From Acidobacteriota bacterium (GTDB lineage Bacteria; Acidobacteriota; Terriglobia; Terriglobales; Acidobacteriaceae): a stretch of DNA of 12,768 nucleotides. The notes under the pieces were generated by a model. That model was not told the origin of the DNA, did no database searches, and saw nothing but the letters and a program-made list of their open reading frames with translations. The position numbers and the translations under genes were made by a program. This document shows, piece by piece, positions 1 to 6,742 of the stretch (its first letter is position 1; each line of letters begins with the position of its first letter). The stretch covers positions 1 to 12,768 of the forward strand of contig JAJYAE010000105.1 of the NCBI GenBank assembly GCA_021779695.1. The letters are read 5' to 3'.

Positions 1-519
1 GTGGTTGAACTCGCGATTGAACTCGTCCATTTTCGCTCTGCCATTCGCCGATGCCGCAAGCGCAATCCCCCAGTCGGGATGCAGGTGGTCGACGTGCGGG
101 AAGGGAAGGAATCCATGCAGCGGTGTATCAATCGAAGCGGCCACTGGGTTGTTGCGGAAGGTGCAGAGCGGGTACATCGCCACCATGTCGTCTTCCGTAT
201 CGACGCCTTTGTAGCTGCGTTCAAGCGCCAGCAGCTTTTCCTGGTAGAGGGTGGCGAAGCCGGTGCGTTTGATGCTGCCCAGATCACCACCGGAGCCCTT
301 CACCCAGAGCACCTCGACCTTTTCACCCGTCAGTGGGTCCACTTCAACAATCTTGGAGCTCGTGTTGCCGCCGGCAAAATTCGTGATGCGCAGGTCGGAG
401 CCGAGCAGGTTGGAGCGGTAGCGCAAGAGTTCTGGCTCATCCAGCGATGCGGCTACGGCCGGGTCCCAGCGATCATCGAGGAATTTCAGGGAAGGGGAAG
501 CAAGAGTTGCTTGCGACAT
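1..519 (-). CDS. rhaEW: Bifunctional rhamnulose-1-phosphate aldolase / short-chain dehydrogenase, N-terminal part (runs off left edge)
   Basis: The first 173 codons of a class II aldolase, cut by the window start. The translation starts MSQATLASPSLKFLDD and carries the class II aldolase substrate loop NFAGGNTSSK (residues 47-56), the KGSGGDLGSIK segment (74-84) and the histidine cluster HVDHLH (142-147) expected to bind the divalent metal. These features match the aldolase half of the fused RhaD-aldolase/alcohol dehydrogenase family, in which the aldolase splits L-rhamnulose 1-phosphate into DHAP and L-lactaldehyde and a C-terminal SDR domain oxidises the aldehyde. The SDR half would lie outside the window, so the fusion is inferred from the N-terminal sequence type. 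It is the third gene of the rhamnose cluster, 136 bases after the regulator. An in-frame ATG at 531 (MVVCMSQ) is an alternative start; neither has a strong ribosome site, although GGTGG precedes the 519 start. Confidence 0.88.
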   Translation of the reverse strand, partial: MSQATLASPSLKFLDDRWDPAVAASLDEPELLRYRSNLLGSDLRITNFAGGNTSSKIVEVDPLTGEKVEVLWVKGSGGDLGSIKRTGFATLYQEKLLALERSYKGVDTEDDMVAMYPLCTFRNNPVAASIDTPLHGFLPFPHVDHLHPDWGIALAASANGRAKMDEFNREFNH

Positions 520-655
520 ACACACCACCATCGAGTAAATTCAGAGGGCCAGAAAAATCATATCAGAAGTTAACCAATAGAAATAGTTTTTCGTATTTGA
601 AAAATCGAGCCAGGATCCTCAACGGAACCCGGGCCGGCGCGTTCCTTTGAGAAGC
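520..655 (-). promoter_or_regulatory. AT-rich leader upstream of the aldolase gene, candidate internal promoter/operator
   Basis: This 136-base gap between the regulator stop and the aldolase start is clearly more AT-rich than the flanking genes. On the minus strand a TATGAT hexamer (557-562) resembles a -10 element about 38 bases before the start codon, without a convincing -35. A perfect inverted repeat TTTTTC-N6-GAAAAA lies at 587-604, just upstream. The aldolase gene may therefore have its own regulated promoter in addition to readthrough from rhaI. This is pattern-based inference. Confidence 0.35.
587..604. promoter_or_regulatory. Inverted repeat TTTTTC-N6-GAAAAA, candidate operator
   Basis: A perfect 6-base-arm inverted repeat with centre TCGTA|TTTGA. 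Aligned on its centre it matches the inverted repeat at 3232-3245 upstream of rhaI (TCGTA|TTCGA), differing at one of the ten central positions. A shared operator for the rhamnose-cluster regulator is the natural reading, but the arms are short and AT-rich, so chance similarity cannot be excluded. Confidence 0.35.
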
Positions 656-1768
656 CTAGGAAGGCTGTTGGGGGTTTCCCGCCTCGGCCAGACTTTGAGG
701 CGTTACGACGCGATGGCGAACATAGTTGTAAGGAGGAACAGTGTATCCACGCAAGAGCGCGATGCCCAACTGAATCAATCGCGGACCATATGTTTCTGCC
801 TCGTGCGAAACCGACCCGATGATGGCGCTCTTGCCTCCCCGCATTTCTTCCAGCACTTCAGGGATGCAGTCCTGGCCCGCAATCGCGAAGCAATCCTCCT
901 GGCCGGTGAGCCGGGCCGCATCCAGAACACCGAGTGCGCTTGAATCCGTAGCGGCGGCGACCAGAAAATGCTGTCCCTTACGCTGGCTGCGCAGGAATTC
1001 GGAGATGGCGCGGCGGCTCGGCTCACGCATGCCACGGCCATCCAGACGCACATACCGGTCTGCCGGAAGTTCCTTGACGCGATCGCGGATTCCTTCAAAT
1101 GCGCCTGTGATACGGCTCTGCACAAAGCTGCCCGCTTCGGGGAATCCCACGCCGATCACCCAGTCCACGTTGCCCTTCCACTTCCGCTGCGCATGGTGCC
1201 CCAGCAACTGGCCCGCCTCGTAGCCCACCTCAAAATTATCTACGCCAAAGTAGGTTGCGTTGGGATGCGGAACTTCAATGGCGACCAATGGGATACCAGC
1301 TTGCTTGAAGATGTGCGCGACGTGCGGCGCAACGTGTTCCTCCACCTGAAACTCGAGCACCAGGTCAACACGCTTGAGGACCAGTTCTTTGGCATTCTGG
1401 ATCGCCACATCGGGGTCCTGTCGGTTGTCGAGCTGAATCAATTCCACGCCAGCGGCAGCCGCAGCGTCGGTGACGCTTTGTGCCATCGCGACTGAAAAGG
1501 GCATATCGCCACTTTGAATAGCGAAGCCGAAACGCAGGCGGCGCGGGCGCGAGACCAGCCGATATTGGCCATCCTGCGACTGCGCCACGTAGCCTCGATG
1601 CACCAGGGTTTTCAGGATGCGATAGACGCTGGTCTTTGAGATATGAGTTCTTTGAAAGACATCCTCGAGCGAAACAGGAGCATTCTGCTGCTCAAGCAGC
1701 TCAAGAACATCGAGGGCCTTGGACAAAATCGGGATCAGGTAGAGCCGCTTAATCTTGGCTTTCGGCAA
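656..1768 (-). CDS. IclR-type HTH / periplasmic-binding-like sugar-sensing transcription factor
   Basis: A 370-residue cytoplasmic regulator. Residues about 12-72 form an IclR-type winged helix-turn-helix (ILSKALDVLELL, then ISKTSVYRILKTLVHRGYV). Residues about 85-350 resemble type 1 periplasmic sugar-binding proteins of the RbsB/LacI-core kind, with segments such as YFGVDNFEVGYEAGQLLG (173-190) and GVLDAARLTGQEDCFAIAGQD. The usual IclR effector domain is absent and there is no signal peptide, so this is an intracellular sensor. Its position between rhaI and the aldolase suggests it responds to rhamnose or a pathway intermediate, but ligand and sign of control are not shown. The start is TTG at 1768: the frame is closed by a TGA 27 bases upstream, there is no upstream in-frame ATG, and AAAGGGG sits 7 bases before the TTG. 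It lies 60 bases after rhaI, probably on the same transcript. Confidence 0.88.
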   Translation of the reverse strand: MPKAKIKRLYLIPILSKALDVLELLEQQNAPVSLEDVFQRTHISKTSVYRILKTLVHRGYVAQSQDGQYRLVSRPRRLRFGFAIQSGDMPFSVAMAQSVTDAAAAAGVELIQLDNRQDPDVAIQNAKELVLKRVDLVLEFQVEEHVAPHVAHIFKQAGIPLVAIEVPHPNATYFGVDNFEVGYEAGQLLGHHAQRKWKGNVDWVIGVGFPEAGSFVQSRITGAFEGIRDRVKELPADRYVRLDGRGMREPSRRAISEFLRSQRKGQHFLVAAATDSSALGVLDAARLTGQEDCFAIAGQDCIPEVLEEMRGGKSAIIGSVSHEAETYGPRLIQLGIALLRGYTVPPYNYVRHRVVTPQSLAEAGNPQQPS

Positions 1769-1828
1769 GCAGTCGCCCCTTTCGTGGGCATTTCATTAGC
1801 GAAACGCTCACTCTAGGATACTGGTTCT

Positions 1829-3022
1829 TCATGCATAGCTGGCAACTCTGGATTGACGCCCCGCCCTCTCGCGCGTAATGCGTTCCACATAACCATCGTC
1901 TTTCAATGCCAGTATGGGGTTCGTTGCCAGGCCGCGCGCCCGTCGCCATTCCTGGGTCAGCGGTCTCACATCTCGCCAGAACGCTCCGCGAAACAGCTCT
2001 TCGGCAGCCAACAGGTCGCAGGAGTCCTGCAATTGCGCAAGCTGCTTGCGATCGACCAGTGCCGCTTTCAGCCAAAGCTCCTGTGCGGTCACGACGGTCT
2101 GCACCGTCGCTTCCACCTTGCCCTTCAGGTTATGGCTCTGGTCGATCATGAAAGCGATGTCCAGTTTAAGGCCGTCCTCGGCGGCAGCGTGGATCTCGTG
2201 GAAGATTCTGAAAATCTGATAAGGGTCGATGGAGCCCAGCGTCAGGTCGTCATCGGCATAGCGGCGGTCATTGAAGTGGAATCCGCCCAGCATCCCGGTA
2301 TGAAGCAGCCACGCCACAATCTGTTCGATGTTCTGTGCGGAGTAATGATGGCCTGTGTCGACCAGCACGCGAGCCTGTGGGCCCGCGGTGCGGGAGAGGT
2401 GCGACGACATGCCCCAATCGGCGATGTCGGTGTGATAAAAGGCAGGCTCGAAGGGCTTGTACTCAATCAGCATCCGCTGTGTGGGGGCAAGGGCCGCATG
2501 TGCCAGCCGAAGTGCCTCTTCCAGCCACTCAATCCGCTTGCGGATGCTCTGCGTGCCCGGATAATTCGATCCATCCGGCAACCAAACGGAAAGATCGCGC
2601 GATCCGAGTTGCTTTCCAATCTCGATGGATTCCAGCATGTGCTCATTGGCATGGGCGCGGACGGCCGCGGATGGATTGCACAAGGAGCCGAACTTGTACT
2701 CCTGATCCTGAAAAAGATTGGGATTGATGGAACCGGCTCGTATGTTGAAACGATCCTCGAGCGCGCGCACCTTGGAGACATCTTTCACGCCGTTCGGCAA
2801 ATCCCATTGGACATGCAGCGCCAGGGTCGGTGTTGCCCCCGTCAGGCGCATCACTTCCGCGGCGTCGCCGAACTTCTCTTCCAGAGTGGATGCAGCGGCA
2901 TCCTGCGTGTATTTCCCAAACCGTGTGCCGGTGTTTGCGAAGCCCCAGGAGGGGATCTCGATTTGGAAACCGTCCAGTGTCTGGGCTGCCTGGTCAAAAA
3001 TTGCGGAGTCTGCCTTTTCCAT
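1829..3022 (-). CDS. rhaI: L-rhamnose isomerase (RhaI, Pseudomonas stutzeri-type TIM barrel)
   Basis: A 397-residue xylose-isomerase-like TIM-barrel enzyme, expected to interconvert L-rhamnose and L-rhamnulose in the cytoplasm. The metal-site pattern of the RhaI subtype is visible: a glutamate in LIEYKPFEPAFYH (E187), VDTGHHYS with D222 and H225, FHFNDRRYADDD with H249, D257 and D259, and an aspartate in FMIDQSHNLK (D294). SVWLPDGSNYPGTQS (145-159) is also typical of this family. It is unlike the shorter-motif E. coli RhaA type. The ATG at 3022 is preceded by AGCAGGATCGG, giving an AGGA ribosome site at good spacing. It is the first gene of the rhamnose cluster and lies 60 bases ahead of the regulator gene. 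The kinase needed next in the pathway is not in the window. Broad sugar specificity is known in this family, so other deoxy- or aldohexoses are possible substrates. Confidence 0.92.
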   Translation of the reverse strand: MEKADSAIFDQAAQTLDGFQIEIPSWGFANTGTRFGKYTQDAAASTLEEKFGDAAEVMRLTGATPTLALHVQWDLPNGVKDVSKVRALEDRFNIRAGSINPNLFQDQEYKFGSLCNPSAAVRAHANEHMLESIEIGKQLGSRDLSVWLPDGSNYPGTQSIRKRIEWLEEALRLAHAALAPTQRMLIEYKPFEPAFYHTDIADWGMSSHLSRTAGPQARVLVDTGHHYSAQNIEQIVAWLLHTGMLGGFHFNDRRYADDDLTLGSIDPYQIFRIFHEIHAAAEDGLKLDIAFMIDQSHNLKGKVEATVQTVVTAQELWLKAALVDRKQLAQLQDSCDLLAAEELFRGAFWRDVRPLTQEWRRARGLATNPILALKDDGYVERITRERAGRQSRVASYA

Positions 3023-3231
3023 CCGATCCTGCTTTCAAACTGCACGCGTAATTGGGTGATTTTCAGGGAATTCGAAGCGACTACGAGTTCCAAAAGAATG
3101 CCAGTGAAGTGGTTGCAGCCTCGCATGGGTCCAGCATTCAGATGTGCAATCCACGCCATCGTGGGTCGCTTCTCTGGAGATGCGGAGCAGGGGAACGGTC
3201 TCAGTTTGGAGTCTTTGCAGCATGAAAGCGG

Positions 3232-3245
3232 TATCGTATTCGATA
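3232..3245. promoter_or_regulatory. Inverted repeat TATCG-N4-CGATA, candidate rhaI operator
   Basis: A perfect inverted repeat with 5-base arms that covers the putative -10 element of the candidate rhaI promoter. Its centre TCGTA|TTCGA matches the centre of the repeat at 587-604 upstream of the aldolase gene at nine of ten positions. Position over a -10 would suit a repressor. No binding data; inferred from sequence symmetry and placement only. Confidence 0.4.
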
Positions 3246-3269
3246 GAGAGATGAATTGTCTATTGCAAT
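3237..3269 (-). promoter_or_regulatory. Candidate sigma-70-type promoter for the rhamnose cluster
   Basis: Read on the minus strand, TAGACA (one mismatch to TTGACA) is followed after about 18 bases by TACGAT (four of six matches to TATAAT). The -10 lies within the inverted repeat at 3232-3245. Transcription from here would give a leader of roughly 200 bases before the rhaI ATG. It is the best pair I see in the region, but acidobacterial promoters are poorly defined by eye. Confidence 0.35.
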
Positions 3270-3340
3270 TTCGAGCAATTTTTTCCATCCAGTGAAACCG
3301 GCCCATTCCGATCTTTCCCCCGCGCGGCCCCAAGGCTGCC

Positions 3341-3353
3341 TGGAATCGTTCCA
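3341..3353. promoter_or_regulatory. IclR-box-like inverted repeat TGGAA-TCG-TTCCA
   Basis: A perfect 13-base inverted repeat about 320 bases upstream of rhaI. It resembles the E. coli IclR consensus (TGGAAAT-N-ATTTCCA) in its TGGAA...TTCCA arms. The regulator encoded in this cluster has an IclR-type DNA-binding domain, so this is a second operator candidate. Five-base arms are expected by chance at least once in a region of this size. Confidence 0.25.
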
Positions 3354-3672
3354 CTCCGGTTCATTATCTATGATCCGCTTTGCTTGCTTCGGGTTGTGCT
3401 GTTTCGAGGTAATGATCCCTTTATTGGCAGGATGAATCCGTCTCGCACCGCCGTCCACCTTCCAAGGGAATAAGTCCACAAGTAAGGGATTTTTCCAGAA
3501 GGCAGGCCGCACTGTCAGAGGGCGGAGGCTCCAATCGTCGCAGGCGAAACGGCAAAGGACCACACACGAATCAACACCCGAATGATTGAATCAGGCAAGA
3601 ATCCGCTAGAACAGCCGGGATGATATCGGGCCGATCAATCCTTTTGCGATGAAATCGTGGGATCATCGGGCA

Positions 3673-3715
3673 GAGATCGGTGTGACCCAGGCCCTGGTCC
3701 GGTCACACCAATCTC
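3673..3715. repeat. Strong imperfect inverted repeat / hairpin, 15-base arms
   Basis: The left arm GAGATCGGTGTGACC and right arm GGTCACACCAATCTC pair at 14 of 15 positions around a 13-base loop that itself contains CCAGG-C-CCTGG. It lies about 165-205 bases downstream of the oxidoreductase stop codon. No T-tract follows on either strand, so it is not a textbook Rho-independent terminator. It could still end or stabilise the transporter-unit transcript, or be a remnant of a dispersed palindromic repeat. Confidence 0.6.
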
Positions 3716-3878
3716 TTGGAGACATCCTCATGGAGCACACTGCCGCCAGAGCTGCCGATGCCTCTGTTTGAGGCGCTTCAGTCGGATCCTCGCACTGCCT
3801 GTTTTGTGCGAGTCTCGTCGAGCCCTTCAAATGAGCCGATTCGGAGCCGCTCACCGGCACCCTCGAGCGACTGCACAT

Positions 3879-4937
3879 TCAGGCCGGCTCCGCGCTCCAG
3901 TCACATTCAATTCTCCGCTGCTCCGTGGAGCTTTGCGCAACCCACTCCAGAATGCGCGCCACGCGCCATGCGTCGATTGCCGGAACGGGCGCAGGGCCTT
4001 GTCCGAGCAGAGCGTTACGCACGCCCGCGTAATAGAGTCGATAGTCTCCGGGCACCGGCTCCACTGGACGTGTCACGATGCCGCCATCGACTGCGGTGGC
4101 CAGGGTGCCCCACGCGGCGGCCGGCTCGGTTCCCCAGTCAAGGGCTTTAATCTGTGTCACCCGATTCAGAGCGGCCTCCTGTGGATCCACGCCGTGCTTC
4201 CAATAGTTTCCAAGCGTGCCGCGAAGGTGATAGCGAGGCCGGGCCAGCGAGGAAAGGCAATTTGCGCCGAGTTCGACCGTCATCCCTGCGTAATGCAGAC
4301 GCGCAGTAAAGGCGTCGTTGGCGCCGTCTCCCTCGCGCTCGCGACGCACTTCACCGCTGACGGCCAGCGGTTTGCCAAAGAGAGTCAACGACTGGTCGAC
4401 GAGATGCGTGCCCAGATCCAGCAGCATGCCGCCTCCCAACTCCGCATCATCCTTCCATGGGACGCGTGTGCTGCCGGGGTTCCAGCGGTCAAAGGTGGAC
4501 TGCAAGTGGACGATGCGCCCGAGCGTTTCTGTCGCCAGCAGCCTTTGAATCGTTCTGAAGTCGCCGTCCCAGCGTCGATTGTGGAAGGGAATCAGCAGCT
4601 TCTTCTGTTGCGCAGCCAAGCGGATCAATGTGGCAATCTGGGCCGATTCCACAGCCGTCGGCTTATCGACCACCACGTGCTTGCCGGATTCCAAAACCTG
4701 CCGCGCCACATCAAAGTGTGTGCCGCTCGGCGTTGCCACCACGACCAGATCGATTGCAGGGTCACGCAGCAGTTCGTCCAGGCTCCGGACTGTACGGATT
4801 GACGGGTAGCGCGCCGCAGCGTTGTTGGAGGATCGCTCAACGACGGCAGACAACTCGAGACCTTCGACAGAAGAAATGAGCGGCGCATGAAAGACACGAC
4901 CCGCCATGCCAAAGGCGACCAGACCGATACGAATCAT
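3879..4937 (-). CDS. Gfo/Idh/MocA-family NAD(P)-dependent oxidoreductase (YdgJ/IolW-like)
   Basis: A 352-residue soluble dehydrogenase. The N-terminal Rossmann fold begins MIRIGLVAFGMAGRVFHAPL, and VVVDKPTAVE (88-97) is the family's (E/D)KP signature with its catalytic lysine (K92). HNRRWDGDF (119-127) and LLDLGTHLVDQ (172-182, with D174 and H178 as likely catalytic pair) place it in the YdgJ/IolW-like branch, whose members include NADP-dependent scyllo-inositol dehydrogenases. Actual substrate is unknown. I chose the ATG at 4937 because family members start directly at the MIRIG strand; a TTG four codons earlier (4949) would sit immediately against the GGAG ribosome site, whereas the ATG is 12 bases from it. 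It follows the ABC permease gene by 56 bases on the same strand, suggesting co-transcription, possibly acting on the imported compound. Confidence 0.9.
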   Translation of the reverse strand: MIRIGLVAFGMAGRVFHAPLISSVEGLELSAVVERSSNNAAARYPSIRTVRSLDELLRDPAIDLVVVATPSGTHFDVARQVLESGKHVVVDKPTAVESAQIATLIRLAAQQKKLLIPFHNRRWDGDFRTIQRLLATETLGRIVHLQSTFDRWNPGSTRVPWKDDAELGGGMLLDLGTHLVDQSLTLFGKPLAVSGEVRREREGDGANDAFTARLHYAGMTVELGANCLSSLARPRYHLRGTLGNYWKHGVDPQEAALNRVTQIKALDWGTEPAAAWGTLATAVDGGIVTRPVEPVPGDYRLYYAGVRNALLGQGPAPVPAIDAWRVARILEWVAQSSTEQRRIECDWSAEPA

Positions 4938-4993
4938 GAGGATGAACAACTCCGGGAATGGGCTGCGTTGCGACTGAGTTCAATGACGCGCCG

Positions 4994-6742
4994 CTAACCC
5001 TCGAGTTTATACCGTGTCTCAGCCAGCCGGTAAAGCCGGCGCCACACCAGCCGGTTGACAGTGACGACCATCAACGCCATCAGCACAGTGGCCAGCAGAA
5101 GGGTCGAGAACTTGCCGCTGTCGGTCGCCGCGCTGATTTGCGCGCCCAGCCCCAACGTCTCCAGCGTCTGGTGGCCGATGTGAAAATACTCCGCCACGAT
5201 CGAGGCATTCCACGCACCGCCCGAGGCCGTCACCAGCCCGGTGATGAGATAGGGGAAGATGCCCGGCAAAATCAGCGTCTTCCATTTCTGCCAGCGCGTG
5301 AAGCGATAGAGTTGCGCGGCTTCTTTCAGGTCGGATGGAATCGCCATGGCGCCGGCGATGATGTTGAACAGAATGTACCACTGCGTCCCGAGCAGCATGA
5401 GGGCAATGGATCCGACTCCGAGTCCGCCGCCCAGCCGGATCAGACCCACCAGCAAGACAGGGAACAGCGCCGTGGCAGGCACCGAGGCGACCACCTGTGT
5501 CACAGGTTGGAGAATCCTTGCCAGCCTTGGATTGAAGCCAATCAGCACCCCCACCGGGATGGTCCACACCGCGGCCAGTGCCAGTGCGGCATTCACGCGG
5601 AGAAAGGTGGCGCCCGCTCCCAGAAACAGCAAACGTACGTCGTGCCAGGTGATTCCGCGAATCAGGTGGTACGCCTCTGTGCCACCCCATAACGCGACAA
5701 GTCCTCCAAAAATGGCGAGGCCGGCCTGCAGCATCCTGCTGCCGCCGGGGCCGTCTTCGTCCATGGGCTGAACGGAGATTTCGCGGCTCCGTGAGGCCAG
5801 CATCTGGTAAATACGCTCATCCAGGGTGCCCCATATCCGGGCCGGCAACTGCACCAGCTGGCTCGAGCGGTGAATCAGCGCCAGTAGCGGAGAACTGACC
5901 CGCGTTGACGACTCCACCTGCTCGAACTTGAACTTGTCGCTCCATGCAATCAGGGGCCGCCAGAGGAGCTGATCGGTCGCGACGATGATGAGCAACAGCA
6001 CGGCAAGGCCCCACATCAGGCCATGCATGTCGACGGGGTTCGCCGAAGCAGCCGTCTGAAGATAGCTGCCAAGCCCCGGAAGGCGAAAGAAGCGGTTGCC
6101 GAGCGGAAACATCTCGCAGGCGATTAGGAAGAACCAACCGCCCGCCACGGAGACAATCGAGTTCCAGATCAGTCCGATTGCAGCAAAGGGCATTTCGAGC
6201 TGCCAGAAGCGCTGCCAGCCGGAATAGCGGTAAATACGCGATGCCTCAATCATTTCGCGCGGAATGCTTTTGAGCGACGCATAGAAGCTGAAGGCCATAT
6301 TCCATACCTGTCCGGTAAAAATCAGCAGGATGGAACCCATCTCGATGCCCAGCTGATGGCCTGGGACAAGGGCCATCATCGCCAGCATCACGCCCGGAAG
6401 AAAACTGAGTACGGGAATCGATTGCAGAATATCGAGCACCGCAATCATCCAGGCTTCTACGCGCGGGTTATAGGCAGCGATGTAGCCATAGGCCACGGCG
6501 AAAGCTAGGCTCAGCAGATACGCGATGCCTATGCGCACGATCGAGTAAAAGGCATAAAGCGGCAGCGCCCGAATCGAATGCGAAATAGGCGCTTCCGGCA
6601 TGGGGCTGCCGAGCCAATAGGTGCCCATCCGAATCATGCCGAAGAAGATGGCCAGCCCGCATGCCCCAATCATCATGTCCATGAAGAAGGGCCAGTTGCG
6701 CACGGCGACCAGGGAACGGCCAAAAGTATTCTGGACTCTCAC
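4994..6742 (-). CDS. ABC transporter permease, tandemly duplicated NitT/TauT type
   Basis: A 582-residue inner-membrane protein made of two BPD_transp_1 permease domains in one chain, about residues 20-275 and 335-580. The halves share parallel landmarks: QSIPVLSFLPG (107-117) against ASVPATALFPV (419-429), and the EAA coupling loops EMIEASRIYRYSGWQRFW (163-180) against DLKEAAQLYRFTRWQKW (471-487), which contact the ATPase. This corresponds to the group described as anion-type ABC systems with a duplicated permease component. A linker of about 60 hydrophilic residues joins the halves. The GTG start at 6742 overlaps the ATPase stop in GTGA (4 bases), and AGAGGG precedes it by 6 bases, so the two genes are translationally coupled. 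One fused permease would replace the usual homodimer. The transported substrate cannot be read from sequence. Confidence 0.92.
   Translation of the reverse strand: MRVQNTFGRSLVAVRNWPFFMDMMIGACGLAIFFGMIRMGTYWLGSPMPEAPISHSIRALPLYAFYSIVRIGIAYLLSLAFAVAYGYIAAYNPRVEAWMIAVLDILQSIPVLSFLPGVMLAMMALVPGHQLGIEMGSILLIFTGQVWNMAFSFYASLKSIPREMIEASRIYRYSGWQRFWQLEMPFAAIGLIWNSIVSVAGGWFFLIACEMFPLGNRFFRLPGLGSYLQTAASANPVDMHGLMWGLAVLLLIIVATDQLLWRPLIAWSDKFKFEQVESSTRVSSPLLALIHRSSQLVQLPARIWGTLDERIYQMLASRSREISVQPMDEDGPGGSRMLQAGLAIFGGLVALWGGTEAYHLIRGITWHDVRLLFLGAGATFLRVNAALALAAVWTIPVGVLIGFNPRLARILQPVTQVVASVPATALFPVLLVGLIRLGGGLGVGSIALMLLGTQWYILFNIIAGAMAIPSDLKEAAQLYRFTRWQKWKTLILPGIFPYLITGLVTASGGAWNASIVAEYFHIGHQTLETLGLGAQISAATDSGKFSTLLLATVLMALMVVTVNRLVWRRLYRLAETRYKLEG

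Larger units (their letters stand above)
3023..3878. other. 856-base region without a convincing gene
   Basis: This stretch separates the end of the oxidoreductase gene from the start of rhaI. Reading frames exist on both strands but have arginine/serine-rich, low-complexity translations with no recognisable motif, and those near rhaI overlap the candidate promoter. What can be seen: a promoter-like pair and inverted repeat at 3232-3269, an IclR-box-like repeat at 3341-3353, and a strong imperfect hairpin at 3673-3715. No tRNA, transposase remnant or rRNA was recognised. It is unusually long for this otherwise compact window. Confidence 0.6.

Noticed and set aside
1..573. Plus-strand open frame of 190 codons at the left edge
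   Set aside because: It is the complement of the aldolase gene, whose minus-strand translation contains the class II aldolase motifs.
1853..3295. Long plus-strand open frame of 480 codons
   Set aside because: It is antisense to rhaI, which has clear family motifs and a ribosome site. The plus-strand translation has no recognisable domain and arises from GC-rich codon bias.
3201..3563. Minus-strand frame of 120 codons upstream of rhaI
   Set aside because: It overlaps the best promoter candidate and the inverted repeats, has no ribosome site or family resemblance that I recognise, and has atypical composition.
3657..4802. Plus-strand open frame of 381 codons
   Set aside because: Antisense to the Gfo/Idh/MocA oxidoreductase; cysteine/arginine-rich translation with no family features.
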